Source: Amycolatopsis pretoriensis
GTDB lineage: Bacteria; Actinomycetota; Actinomycetes; Mycobacteriales; Pseudonocardiaceae
Assembly (NCBI RefSeq): GCF_900107925.1
Contig: NZ_FNUJ01000003.1
Span: 806,001-870,000 of the forward strand
Length of the DNA stretch: 64,000 nt
Direction of reading: 5' to 3'
Position numbers and translations under genes: made by a program. The notes under the pieces are model-generated. The model ran no database searches. It was not told the DNA's origin and saw only the letters and a list, made by a program, of their open reading frames with translations. Shown here in pieces: positions 9,266-18,198 of this stretch; positions within the stretch are counted from its first letter, which is position 1; the number at the start of each line of letters is the position of its first letter.

Positions 9266-11182
9266 ATGAAGTTGCGCACACGGGCAGCCCTGACGCTCGC
9301 TGCGGTGGTTCTGGGCTCGACACTTACTTCGCTCGGAACAACAGGTCCACCTACAGCATCCGGCGCCGAGACATCTTGCCCCGCTGTCCAGTTCGTCGGA
9401 GTCCGAGGATCCGGCGAGAAAAACAGCGACGGAGCAGGGTACGGAACCACCATCAACTCCGTGCGGCAACGGGTGCTCGCGAAGTACCCCGACGCGCAGA
9501 CGTACTTCATCGACTATCCGGCGATCCCCGTCAACGTTCTGGACCCGAATTACCTTCCGCACTACCGCGACAGCATCGCAAAAGGCATCAACGCCCTGAC
9601 CGGCTTCCTCAACTCGTTCGCAACCCGGTGCTCCGGCTCGGCGGTGGTTCTCGCGGGCTACAGTCAGGGCGCCCACGTCGCGGGAGACGTCTACCAAGGA
9701 CTGGGGAAAGCAGCGCAGGACATGGTCGTGGGTCTCACCCTGCTCGGCGATCCGCGGTTCAACCCCGATCAGGCCGTCATCGACGTCGGTCCATACGACC
9801 CGCACCGAGTAGGAGTCTGGCAAGCTCGCGGCCCTGGCACGGTGCGAACGATCCCCGCCGCGAGGACCAATGCCGTCCGCAGCTACTGCCTCGCCGGTGA
9901 TCCGGTCTGCAACTACTCGTTTGCCGACGCCGTGGCCTGCGCGCCCATCAGCAGGCTCTACTGCTCGCACCTGCACTACGCCGATGCCGGCTTCACGAAC
10001 CGAGCAGGTGACTGGCTGAACGACCGGATCGCGTCGGCAGGCTGGTCACAGGAAGGCCTGACCGCGGCACACACTGGCTTCAACACAAACGACTCGACCA
10101 TCACGACGGGCAACGCGGGCAAGCTGAAGAGGGCTTGGCAGTACGCCGGATCCGCCGGCTGGATCTTCTCCCGCCCGGTCGTGTGGCGCGACGAGGTCGT
10201 CTTCTCCGCGTTCGACCCGGCAACCTCCACAAGCCAACTGAACGCCGTCAGCTTCAAAACCGGCGTGCTGCTGTGGCAGAAACAGCTGAACGGCTGGGGC
10301 TGCCACCCGCTGACCGACGGTACCCGCGTTCTGATCCAAACCGACCAAGGCCTCTTCGCCTACAACCTTGCCGACGGATCAGCGGCCTGGAGCCAGACGT
10401 CCCTCACCGGCGGCGGCTGCAGCGTGGGTAGCGGCGCGCTCGACGGCCGGACCGCGTACGTGCTCACCTCGACCTCCGTGGCGAAGGTCGATTCCTTCTC
10501 GGGGACGGTGCTCTGGCGCAACGACCTGCCGGTGTACATGGTGAGCGGCCTGGCCGTATGGGCGAACGGCGTCTACGCGGTCACCAGGCTCGTACCCAAC
10601 TACCCGGCGGCCCAACAAGGCCGGCTCTACACCCTCAACGCAACAACCGGGAACTTGGTCTGGTCGAAGACCACAGCCGTGACCATGGACGGCACACCCG
10701 CCGTCGCCGACGGGCTGGTCTACGTCGGCACTCAGTACGCGAGCCAGGGGATGCTGGCCTTCGACACCGGAAACGGCGCCATCCGCTGGCAACGCAAGGA
10801 CGTCTCCCAGTTCTGGCAGACCCCCGCGGTGACTCCGAACGCCGTCCTCGTCACCAACAACAGCGGCACCACGACCGCGGTGATCCGGGCGTTGAACCCA
10901 CGCACAGGCGCGACGCTCTGGCAGAAGACCACGCCCATGCCGTCGGCGGGCGGCGATCCCGTCGTCGCGAACGGAGTCGTGTACTTCGGCACAGGAATCA
11001 ACGGCTCGCTCGTCAACGCAGTCCGGCTGGACAACGGCGCTACCGTTGCGACGCTTCAGCTCGCTTCAGGCAGCACCAACTTCGAAATCAGCCCGGCCGT
11101 CGTCAACGGCACCGTGCTGTCGACGCTGAACACCGACCTGGGAACACGGCAGCCGAGCCTGCAGGCCTTCCGGCTTCCCTGA
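9266..11182 (+). CDS. Secreted cutinase fused to PQQ-type beta-propeller
   Basis: 638 residues. A Sec signal peptide spans about residues 1-35. A cutinase-family alpha/beta hydrolase follows at about 38-260, with GYSQG (Ser133), the acid in CLAGDPVCNYS and the histidine of SHLHYADAG, so the triad looks intact. Residues about 275-638 are repeated blades with the PQQ/WD-like pattern (LYTLNATTGNLVW, MLAFDTGNGAIRW, IRALNPRTGATLW). The ATG at 9266 follows GGAGGA. The enzyme should hydrolyse extracellular esters such as cutin, polyester or lipid. The propeller may bind substrate or wall; that is inference. The fusion is uncommon. Confidence 0.85.
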   Translation: MKLRTRAALTLAAVVLGSTLTSLGTTGPPTASGAETSCPAVQFVGVRGSGEKNSDGAGYGTTINSVRQRVLAKYPDAQTYFIDYPAIPVNVLDPNYLPHYRDSIAKGINALTGFLNSFATRCSGSAVVLAGYSQGAHVAGDVYQGLGKAAQDMVVGLTLLGDPRFNPDQAVIDVGPYDPHRVGVWQARGPGTVRTIPAARTNAVRSYCLAGDPVCNYSFADAVACAPISRLYCSHLHYADAGFTNRAGDWLNDRIASAGWSQEGLTAAHTGFNTNDSTITTGNAGKLKRAWQYAGSAGWIFSRPVVWRDEVVFSAFDPATSTSQLNAVSFKTGVLLWQKQLNGWGCHPLTDGTRVLIQTDQGLFAYNLADGSAAWSQTSLTGGGCSVGSGALDGRTAYVLTSTSVAKVDSFSGTVLWRNDLPVYMVSGLAVWANGVYAVTRLVPNYPAAQQGRLYTLNATTGNLVWSKTTAVTMDGTPAVADGLVYVGTQYASQGMLAFDTGNGAIRWQRKDVSQFWQTPAVTPNAVLVTNNSGTTTAVIRALNPRTGATLWQKTTPMPSAGGDPVVANGVVYFGTGINGSLVNAVRLDNGATVATLQLASGSTNFEISPAVVNGTVLSTLNTDLGTRQPSLQAFRLP

Positions 11183-11209
11183 TCGACCCCGTCGTGTCGA
11201 TGGCGAGTC

Positions 11210-11248
11210 AGCCGCCTTCCCCTGTTCGCAGGGCCGGGGAAGGCGGCT
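11210..11248 (+). terminator. Hairpin terminator after cutinase gene
   Basis: AGCCGCCTTCCCC and GGGGAAGGCGGCT form a 13-bp perfect stem, 28 bases after the cutinase stop. There is no T tract, as is common in this GC range. Confidence 0.6.
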
Positions 11249-11403
11249 TCCCGCCGAGTTGCAGGTCGGTCAAGCTTCGGCGATCTTCGTGAGTTCGCCT
11301 GCGCCGGGGAGGTCGTATCCACCGAGGTGATCGTCGTGGATGATAGCCCGGCCAGGTGATCTTCGGGTGCCCCTCGTTGCCTAGACCGACGGCTTCGCAC
11401 AGA

Positions 11404-12345
11404 TCAGCTTGCCGATGCGTCGGGGCCCTGCTGCCAAGGGTGCTCCTCGAGCCACCGGCGCTCGATGGTGTGGCCGAACGCAACGACCCCATAGTCGAAC
11501 ACCCATTCCGGTCGGCTCGGCGGATCGTCGTCGCGCCACGGCGTCGGTAACCGCGGTCCTTCCAGCCGCAGGTGCGGGAGGGGGTCGTGATCGGGGTGAC
11601 AGAAGATCTGATTGTCGGCGGCCTCGAAGATGATCGAGTTCAACGCCAGGCTCAAGCCGCCAGGCAGGAGGGCCAGGTGGTCGCGCTGCTTGGCACGCCC
11701 TCTCCGCCTCATCGGGCGGCCGGGCAAGATCAGGAACCTGTGCGGGTCGAGCGGCAGGACGACATCCCAGAACGCGGCGGCCAGTAGCTGGTTGGGGTCG
11801 TCGTGCCCATTGATCACGACGACCGGGCTATCGCTGGTCAGCAGGCACAGCGTGCTGAAGCCCAGGCCCCACGGACGGTTGAACACGATGAATGCGAGCT
11901 TCGCCAGGTGCTCGGCGATGAACTTGACGTGCTTGTCTCGCCCAGCCTTAGACCGCAGGGCCTTCGGCAGCGCCAGGTCTCCATGGCTGTCTCCGGCCAG
12001 ATGTACGAGCCGATGCCGCTGCCGGGTAGTCCGCACGATCTGCGCGGCGATCCACCACGCAAGGGCCGCGCGATCTTCGTTGTCGACCGGCCAGTACGCC
12101 GGCAGGGCTCCCTCACGAGCGTCGAGGAGCGCGTCGAAGACCGGCGTCGCACCCTTCTCGATCATGCACAGGAACTTCTCGACCCGCTCACCGTAGAAGT
12201 CGCTGACCGCCGCGACCTTCCGGATGTTCGGCGGGAAGTGGCGCTCGAGGTCGTCGACCCGCCGAGCGCGCACGAACCACTCGCCACGGCGCTCCTCGGC
12301 GAAGCGCCGCAGGTACATCCGCGGCACCGTGTGGTCGTTGCTCAT
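11404..12345 (-). CDS. DUF4238 domain protein
   Basis: 313 residues from the ATG at 12345. The N-terminus SNDHTVPRMYLRRFA is the signature of DUF4238 (HxxPxxYLxxF), and the typical later segment WWIAAQIVRTTRQRHR and a VLPLDPHRFLIL strand are present. The family is found in many bacteria, sometimes near defence genes, and its activity is unknown. The frame is open further upstream, but the DUF4238 signature fixes this start. The gene follows the membrane protein gene by 14 bases. Confidence 0.75.
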   Translation of the reverse strand: MSNDHTVPRMYLRRFAEERRGEWFVRARRVDDLERHFPPNIRKVAAVSDFYGERVEKFLCMIEKGATPVFDALLDAREGALPAYWPVDNEDRAALAWWIAAQIVRTTRQRHRLVHLAGDSHGDLALPKALRSKAGRDKHVKFIAEHLAKLAFIVFNRPWGLGFSTLCLLTSDSPVVVINGHDDPNQLLAAAFWDVVLPLDPHRFLILPGRPMRRRGRAKQRDHLALLPGGLSLALNSIIFEAADNQIFCHPDHDPLPHLRLEGPRLPTPWRDDDPPSRPEWVFDYGVVAFGHTIERRWLEEHPWQQGPDASAS

Positions 12346-12359
12346 TCCGGCATCCAGTT

Positions 12360-12956
12360 CTAGGTCGAAGGTACTGACTTGAACAGCTTCCGCACCGAAA
12401 CAACGACCACCCAGAGCCCCACGACCGTCATCGCTGTCACGACAGCGAACTCGAGTCCGCCAAGAGCTCGATTGCCCGAATCGAGGAGACCGGGAAACCT
12501 GGCCCACCAGTAGAAGGCCAGTAGCAGCGCGACCACCACGACGCGGCCGAGCAGGGCCGGCGTCGACGCCCCATTTGCATCGCTCGACGCGATGTCGGAA
12601 CGAGCCGCCTGCTGGAACTTCTTTGCGCTCGACTCGAAGCCGCTGTTCGTTCCATCTTGGATTTTCCACGCCTCATAGGACTCGACGACCGTGCCGTACA
12701 AGTCGCTGGTCGACTTGACCCCGACGATTTCGATGTGAGCAAGAGCCTCAAGCATCTTGTCGCGCAGCTTCCGATGATCGTCCGGAGTATCGCAGCGCGG
12801 AATCCGCGCCAAGCAGGCGAAGCCGCGCGCATAGGCGTCGCGCATGAGTTCTTGGCTTTTAGCTCGTCTAGCTTGGTAAGAGGTAACGATCGGCGCCACG
12901 AGAGTGCCGGTGAGGCCGATGCTCGCGCCGAGGAGCGCCGCGGTTGCCGCGTCCAC
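12360..12956 (-). CDS. Membrane protein of unknown function
   Basis: 198 residues. One N-terminal hydrophobic helix (ALLGASIGLTGTLVAPIV) is followed by a charged soluble middle (about 25-130) and two C-terminal transmembrane helices (VVVVALLLAFYWWARF and FAVVTAMTVVGLWVVVV). It is probably co-transcribed with the DUF4238 gene. No family recognised. Confidence 0.6.
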   Translation of the reverse strand: MDAATAALLGASIGLTGTLVAPIVTSYQARRAKSQELMRDAYARGFACLARIPRCDTPDDHRKLRDKMLEALAHIEIVGVKSTSDLYGTVVESYEAWKIQDGTNSGFESSAKKFQQAARSDIASSDANGASTPALLGRVVVVALLLAFYWWARFPGLLDSGNRALGGLEFAVVTAMTVVGLWVVVVSVRKLFKSVPST

Positions 12957-13172
12957 TGTTGCTCCTCTCTGTCACGAGACTGGTGACGATAAGTCGCACG
13001 TGGAATCGTGATCGTTTCACCAGCTTGACTACCCACGCTGACCAACACCGCAGGCGCTGCGCGACCAGCGGCGTGTCCGCCGCGTTCGCGGCGATCGGCA
13101 GCGAACATCGATCTGCACCGATCGATTGCGACATTCGTTGCTATGCAATGGTTCCGACAGTCTCTAGTGTGG

Positions 13173-13188
13173 ATCGACGCGTGTCGAT
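13173..13188. promoter_or_regulatory. Candidate ArsR-type operator before molybdoenzyme gene
   Basis: ATCGA-CGCGTG-TCGAT is an inverted repeat with a 6-base spacer, 46 bases before the molybdoenzyme ATG. The same architecture occurs before arsP (23974-23995) and, with one mismatch, before the arsR at 35.0 kb. Two further ATCGAT hexamers separated by 8 bases lie some 60 bases upstream. Confidence 0.5.
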
Positions 13189-13233
13189 GGAGTCGCGCGC
13201 TGTGTCCGTTTCGTCTTCTGGGGGTAGGTCCTT

Positions 13234-15732
13234 ATGGACGATTTCACCGGTCTGTCACGCAGAGGTTTCGTCCAAGGTGCCGTCATCAGCGGCGCCTCCC
13301 TGTTCGTCAACCCGGCCGTCGCCGCCGCGGATCCTGCGGTCGCTGCCATTCCGGACGCCCGGAACGGCAGCCCAGCAGGTGGGGAGCTCAGCTTCACCAC
13401 CGACTCGGCCGCGCTGCACCCCGACACCGTCGTCTCGACCGCCTGCCAGTTCTGCAACTCGAACTGCCGCCTCAAGGTCGGCATCCGTGCCGGACGGGTC
13501 ATCAGCGTCTCCGGCGATCCGGACGACCCGGTCCAAGCCGGCAACTTCTGCGTGAAGGCGTCGATGATGCCGGAGCTGGCCTACAGCCCCCTGCGGCTGA
13601 CCACGCCCCTGCGCCGCGTCTCCGGCACCAAAGGCTCGAAGGACTCGAAGTTCGAACCGATCTCCTGGGACGCCGCCCTCGACCTCATCGCCGACCGGCT
13701 CCTCCAGCTGCGCGACAGCGGGCAGGTGAAGTCGATCGCCAACCGCACCACCGGCCGGCTCCCCCGCGGCACCGGCTCGCTGGTCGCGCGCCTGTTCGCG
13801 CTGCTGGGGAGCCCGAACAACACCGACGTCGGACCGGTCTGCAACGACGCCGGCGGCAACGCCCTCGCCGCCACCTTCGGGCTCGGGAACTTCACCAACG
13901 GCTACGGCGTCGACGCCGCCACCGGCCGAGAGGACCTCGGCGCGGCGAAGTACTTCCTGTTCCTCGGGACGAACCAGGCCGAGACCCACCCGGTCACCTT
14001 CGACTACCTGCTCCGGTCGAGGAAGAAGACCCACGCGAAGCTCGTCGTGGTCGACCCGCGCCGGACGCCGACGGGGGCGGCCGCCGACACGTGGGTGGCG
14101 CCGAAGCCGCACACCGACTTCGCGCTCGCGCTCGGCATGCTCCAGCACATCATCGCCCGCGACCTCCACGACAAGGCGTTCGTGCAGCGCTGGGTGCTCG
14201 GGTTCGCCGAGCTACGGGATCACGTCAAGAACTACACCCCGGACTGGGCCGCCGGCGTCACCGGCGTGCCGGCCGCGACGATCCGGCAGCTCGCCGAGGA
14301 CTACGCCACGGCCAAGCCCGCCGCGATCTTCTGCAACGCCGGCATCTCCCACCAGCTCGGCGCCTTCGACACCTACCGCGTCCTGACCTTCCTGGCCGCG
14401 GTCACCGGCAACATCGGCGTCCCGGGCGGCGGCTGCAACTTCATGCACAACACCTGGCCCGGCGACCTGCGCCTGCCGGAGCTGACGGTCAGCACGCCGC
14501 CGCTGGAGCAGGCGCTGCCGGTCGGGCCGGACTACTTCGCCGAGGCCATCCTCACCGGCCGCCCGTACCCGCTGAAGGCCGTCATCACCGAAGGCAACCC
14601 GCTCATCTCGTCAGCGAACACCAACAAAGTCCGCGAGGCGTTCAAGAAGCTGGACTTCTACGTCTACACCGGCCTGTTCATGGAGGAAGCCGCCTACTAC
14701 GCCGACGTCATCCTGCCGGTCACCAGCGGCCTGGAGCTGGACGGCGTCTACATGCGACGCGACGACCGCGCGATCCGCTGGCAGCACGCCGCCGTGCCAC
14801 GGGTCGGGCAGTCCAAGCCGGACTGGGAGATCTGGATCGACCTCGCCCACGCCTTCGGCCGCCGCGACCGCAAGAAGCCCGCCAGCTACTGGACCGACGC
14901 CTTCCCGCAGAGCTGGAAGGACTACTCGACGCTGTGGGCGGAGTTCGTGAAGCACACCCCGGCGATGGGCGGGATGACGCAGCAGCGGATGGACGCCCGC
15001 GCCGAGCCGCTGCGCTGGCCGTGCCCGAGCACGTCGCACCCCGGCGTGAGCACGCTCTACCTCGACCACCCCTCCTGGTACGAGGCCGCCGCCGCGCTCG
15101 GCGCGCCGGGCAAGCGGTTCCTCACCCCGAGCGGGAACGTCGAGATCTTCACCCCGGAGCTGGACCGCAAGCTCGCCGCGGCCGGCCACCGGGCGCTGCC
15201 GGTCTTCTACACCCACCCCGAGGTGACCGGCGCGAACCCGACGATCGCCTACGAGCCCGGGTTCGTCACCAACCCGGTCAACCCGCAGGCGGTGACGCAC
15301 AAGGTGCGCCTCGGCGTCCCGGGCTCGGACGCGATGCACCGGGACTTCCCGCTGATGGGCATGACCGGGCGGCCGAGCGTGGTGCACTTCGCGAGCGTGA
15401 CGCACTGGACACCGACCGGCGAGCAGCTCAACGGGATCCGCCTGGTCCAGGTGCACCCCGACACCGCGCGGCGGTTCGGGATCGGCGACCGCGACACCGT
15501 GGTGGTGGAGAGCCCGCGGGGGAAGGTGACCGGGACGGCGTTGTTCTGGCCGGCGATCCGGCCCGACACGATCTTCGTGCCCAACACCTTCGGCCCGGCC
15601 CAGCAGGTCGGTGACCAGTTCGGCGACCCGCGCTACGAAGCCGCCAACGGGCTGGTCGACGACGCGTTCTACGACAACCTGTCCGGCCAGCAGGCGTACA
15701 AGTGCTTCGCCTGCCGGATCAGCAAGGCCTGA
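13234..15732 (+). CDS. Tat-exported molybdopterin oxidoreductase
   Basis: 832 residues. The N-terminus holds a Tat motif SRRGFVQGA, then a [4Fe-4S] site CQFCNSNC with a fourth Cys about 27 residues later (NFCVKASMM). The molybdopterin and dinucleotide-binding domains follow, ending in a C-terminal CFACRISKA. It belongs to the DMSO-reductase superfamily (Arr/Arx/Psr/formate dehydrogenase-like). The C-x2-C-x3-C-x27-C layout differs from the [3Fe-4S] arsenite oxidase AioA. It is exported and probably oxidises or reduces an arsenic species, judged only from its place beside ars genes and a candidate ArsR site. No iron-sulfur or membrane-anchor partner gene is adjacent. It ends 4 bases before the convergent arsR-arsN1 gene. 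Confidence 0.8.
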   Translation: MDDFTGLSRRGFVQGAVISGASLFVNPAVAAADPAVAAIPDARNGSPAGGELSFTTDSAALHPDTVVSTACQFCNSNCRLKVGIRAGRVISVSGDPDDPVQAGNFCVKASMMPELAYSPLRLTTPLRRVSGTKGSKDSKFEPISWDAALDLIADRLLQLRDSGQVKSIANRTTGRLPRGTGSLVARLFALLGSPNNTDVGPVCNDAGGNALAATFGLGNFTNGYGVDAATGREDLGAAKYFLFLGTNQAETHPVTFDYLLRSRKKTHAKLVVVDPRRTPTGAAADTWVAPKPHTDFALALGMLQHIIARDLHDKAFVQRWVLGFAELRDHVKNYTPDWAAGVTGVPAATIRQLAEDYATAKPAAIFCNAGISHQLGAFDTYRVLTFLAAVTGNIGVPGGGCNFMHNTWPGDLRLPELTVSTPPLEQALPVGPDYFAEAILTGRPYPLKAVITEGNPLISSANTNKVREAFKKLDFYVYTGLFMEEAAYYADVILPVTSGLELDGVYMRRDDRAIRWQHAAVPRVGQSKPDWEIWIDLAHAFGRRDRKKPASYWTDAFPQSWKDYSTLWAEFVKHTPAMGGMTQQRMDARAEPLRWPCPSTSHPGVSTLYLDHPSWYEAAAALGAPGKRFLTPSGNVEIFTPELDRKLAAAGHRALPVFYTHPEVTGANPTIAYEPGFVTNPVNPQAVTHKVRLGVPGSDAMHRDFPLMGMTGRPSVVHFASVTHWTPTGEQLNGIRLVQVHPDTARRFGIGDRDTVVVESPRGKVTGTALFWPAIRPDTIFVPNTFGPAQQVGDQFGDPRYEAANGLVDDAFYDNLSGQQAYKCFACRISKA

Positions 15733-15736
15733 ACAC

Positions 15737-16579
15737 TTAGAGCTGGGAGGCGCGGCGCCGTTCGAGCAGGACGGTGTCGCGCCACCGGCCGTCGAGCTCA
15801 CCGATGCGCTCGCGGATGCCGACGGTGCGGAAGCCGGCGCCGTGGTGCAGGGCGACGCTGTTGCGGTTCTCCGGGAAGATCGACGTCTGCAGCGTCCACA
15901 GCTCGCCCTCGTCGGCGGCGGCCACAAGGTGGTGCATGAGGGCCTTGCCGACGCCGCGGCCGCGGAACTTCTCCCCCACGTACACCGAGGTCTCGGCGAC
16001 CCCGGCGTAGCAGTCGCGGGTGGACACCGCCGCCGCGGCGGCCCAGCCGGCGATCTGCCCGTCGACCTCGGCGATCCAGCGGTGGCCGCGCAGCCACTTG
16101 GCCTCGAGCTCGGCGCGCGGTGGGACGTCGGTTTCGAAGGTCGCGTCGCCGGTGGCGATGCCTTCGGCGTAGATGCGCCGCACGGCCGGCCAGTCCTTGG
16201 CGCGCAGGGGCCGGATGGTGACGTCCGGGGCGAGGTCGCCGGGCTCGGTGGGCTTGGGGGCGAGCAGGCCCATGACGACGTCGGCGGCGTGCGGGAGGCT
16301 CACCGCGCAGGAGGCGTTGACCGAGACGAGGGTGGCGGTGCCGACCTTGCGCAGCCGCACGAACCCGACGTCGGCGAGCTTGCGGACGTGGTGGGAGCAG
16401 TTGGACTGGCTGATCGCGATCTGCTCGGTGATCTCGCCGATGGTGACGGCTTTGCCCGCGGCCGCGACGGCGTGCAGGATCCGTACCCGCGTGGTGTCGG
16501 CGAGGCAGGCGAACCATTCGGCGTAGGTCGCGGCGTCCTCGACGGGCAGCAGCACGGCGTCGGGCGCAGTCGTGGTCAT
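15737..16579 (-). CDS. arsR-arsN1: ArsR repressor fused to ArsN1 N-acetyltransferase
   Basis: 280 residues from the ATG at 16579 (a GTG at 16597 is possible). Residues about 15-100 are an ArsR winged helix (YAEWFACLADTTRVRILHAV, SQSNCSHHVRKLAD) ending in the NASCAVSLPHAADVVMG tail shared with two other ArsRs here. Residues about 110-275 are a phosphinothricin-acetyltransferase-like GNAT (VYVGEKFRGRGVGKALMHHL, IFPENRNSVALHHGAGF). ArsN1 acetylates the alpha-amine of arsinothricin and confers resistance. The fusion would couple sensing and self-protection in one chain. It is the last gene of the biosynthetic operon. Confidence 0.85.
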   Translation of the reverse strand: MTTTAPDAVLLPVEDAATYAEWFACLADTTRVRILHAVAAAGKAVTIGEITEQIAISQSNCSHHVRKLADVGFVRLRKVGTATLVSVNASCAVSLPHAADVVMGLLAPKPTEPGDLAPDVTIRPLRAKDWPAVRRIYAEGIATGDATFETDVPPRAELEAKWLRGHRWIAEVDGQIAGWAAAAAVSTRDCYAGVAETSVYVGEKFRGRGVGKALMHHLVAAADEGELWTLQTSIFPENRNSVALHHGAGFRTVGIRERIGELDGRWRDTVLLERRRASQL

Positions 16580-16627
16580 GTCCCGATTGTGCCTCACCCA
16601 GGTGAGGGATCGACGGCCGTCGATGGT

Positions 16628-17842
16628 TCAGGTGCTGAGCAGCTCGACAAGCTCCTCGGCGACGGCCAGGTCGGCGACCACCTGGGCGTGGTCGTCGCCG
16701 ACGGTGATGACGTGCCCGTAGCGGGCGAGATACGCGCGCGGCGGGAGGGCGAGCTTCGTGCCGGGGCCGGCCGTGCCGAGAGCCTCGTAGACCGTGGGCC
16801 CGAACCGCTCCGCGTGCACCTCCGTGGCGGTGACCTCGCAGTCGTGGGCCGGGTAGAGGAAGCGGATCGCCGCGGTCTTGCGCAGCGCCCGCCGCGGCGT
16901 CGGCGGGAGGCCGACGGCGACCTGACCAGCGGCGACGACCGGGTCGGCGCCGCCGGCGAGGATGCCGAGCCGCGGGATGAAGTCGCCGCCGAGGCGGGCG
17001 TTGATCTCGACCAGGCGCGGGCCGCACGGGGTCAGCTTGAACTCGGTGTGGGTGGCGCCGTGGGTGAAGCCGATGCCCTTGTGGACCTGGTCGAGCTGGT
17101 CGAGCAGGGCGGTGTCGTCGAACAGCGGGTCGTCGGCATCGACGACGTGGCCGGTTTCCTCGAAGAACGGCTCGAAGCCGGTCTGCTTGCGGGCGATCAC
17201 CAGGGGGTGGCAGACGCCCTGGTTAACGGCGGCGTCGACGCTGATCTCCGGCCCGGTCAGCAGTTCCTCGACCAGCACGTCGGCCTCGTAGCGCGGGACG
17301 CCGGGCCAGGACGCTCCAGCGGCTGCGGTGAACGCCTCGGCGACCTGCTCGGCGGTGTCCGCGCGCAGGACGCCGAGGCTGCCGGCCAGACCACGGGCCT
17401 TGACCACGACCGGGTAGCCGATGTCCTCGGCCGCGGCGACGGCGTCCTCGGCGGAGGCGACCGGCCGGGACGCGGGCTGCGGCACCCCGGCCTCGGCGAG
17501 CGCGGCGCGGGTCGCGGCCTTGTCCCGGCAGGCCTGGACGGCTTCGGGTGGGCTGCCCGGGAATCCGGCGTCCTGTGCGAAGGCGGCGACGGCGGTGACC
17601 AGGGATTCGTCGTAGGTGAGCACGCCGTCGGGCTGGAAGTCGAGCTTGCCCGCGGCCTCGGCGAGAGCGGCAGGGTCGCGGGTGTCGACGACGGTGACGC
17701 CGTCGACGTGCTCGGTCTGCCAGGTCGGCTCGACCGAGTCGAGCAGCCACAGCCGGAAGTGCGGCCGCAGCGCGGCGAGGATGTATTCGCGGTAGCGGCG
17801 GTCCCCGCTGCCGACCAGCAACAGCGCCGGGTGCTCGGTCAC
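16628..17842 (-). CDS. ATP-grasp carboxylate-amine ligase
   Basis: 404 residues, GTG start overlapping the arsR stop (GTGA). The ATP-grasp core is clear: YPVVVKARGLAGSLGV (nucleotide-binding lysine strand), VLVEELLTGPEISVDAA, and the metal site region GPRLVEINARLGGDFIPRL. The order resembles L-amino-acid ligases of the BacD/carbamoyl-phosphate-synthase-like type, which join amino acids into dipeptides through acyl phosphates. Inside an arsL-arsM operon its likely substrate is an amino-acid-like organoarsenical such as arsinothricin or its hydroxy precursor; this is inference. Confidence 0.8.
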   Translation of the reverse strand: MTEHPALLLVGSGDRRYREYILAALRPHFRLWLLDSVEPTWQTEHVDGVTVVDTRDPAALAEAAGKLDFQPDGVLTYDESLVTAVAAFAQDAGFPGSPPEAVQACRDKAATRAALAEAGVPQPASRPVASAEDAVAAAEDIGYPVVVKARGLAGSLGVLRADTAEQVAEAFTAAAGASWPGVPRYEADVLVEELLTGPEISVDAAVNQGVCHPLVIARKQTGFEPFFEETGHVVDADDPLFDDTALLDQLDQVHKGIGFTHGATHTEFKLTPCGPRLVEINARLGGDFIPRLGILAGGADPVVAAGQVAVGLPPTPRRALRKTAAIRFLYPAHDCEVTATEVHAERFGPTVYEALGTAGPGTKLALPPRAYLARYGHVITVGDDHAQVVADLAVAEELVELLST

Positions 17843-18189
17843 GACGTCCTTTCCAGCGGAATCGGGTCGTTGCCGTCGCGGGTGGCCAGCAGGCCGAGGA
17901 CGGCGTTGGCGGCGGTGGGCAGGCCGACTTCGCAGCTGTGGTTGATCGCGTAGAGGATGCTTGTCCCGGCTCGGCGGCGGGTGACAAACCGGACCTGGGA
18001 CAAGATCTTCAGGTGGTGCGAGACCGTGGGCTGGGAGATGCCGAGGTGGTCCACGATCGCGCCGACGGGAACCGGGTCACGTTGCTGGGCCAGGAAGTGC
18101 ACGATCATGACCCGGTTCGCGTCCGACAGCGCGTGGAACCAGCGGGCGTAGGACTCGGCGGTCTCCCGCTCCAGCTTGTGCTCGCTCAC
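17839..18189 (-). CDS. arsR: ArsR-family repressor
   Basis: 116 residues. The winged helix is plain (WFHALSDANRVMIVHFLAQ, SQPTVSHHLKILSQV). The ligand site is not the CxCxxC type; instead the C-terminal NHSCEVGLPTAANAVLG has a single conserved Cys, as in the other two ArsRs of this group. It is translationally coupled to the ATP-grasp gene and 9 bases below the PiT gene. It probably represses the ars promoters, including the ATCGA-N6-TCGAT sites. Confidence 0.85.
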   Translation of the reverse strand: MSEHKLERETAESYARWFHALSDANRVMIVHFLAQQRDPVPVGAIVDHLGISQPTVSHHLKILSQVRFVTRRRAGTSILYAINHSCEVGLPTAANAVLGLLATRDGNDPIPLERTS

Positions 18190-18198
18190 TAACCCAGG

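Noticed and set aside
13143..15614. An 823-residue open frame overlapping the molybdoenzyme
   Set aside because: Arg/Pro/His-rich and without domains; it is a shadow frame caused by high GC. The other plus-strand frame has a Tat signal and iron-sulfur motif.
13234..15732. Assignment of the molybdoenzyme as AioA arsenite oxidase
   Set aside because: The cysteine motif has the four-Cys [4Fe-4S] spacing, not the [3Fe-4S] form of AioA, and there is no Rieske partner gene.
15611..17953. A 780-residue plus-strand open frame
   Set aside because: It is the antisense of the arsR-arsN1, ATP-grasp and arsR genes and has repetitive Gly/Asp/Val composition.
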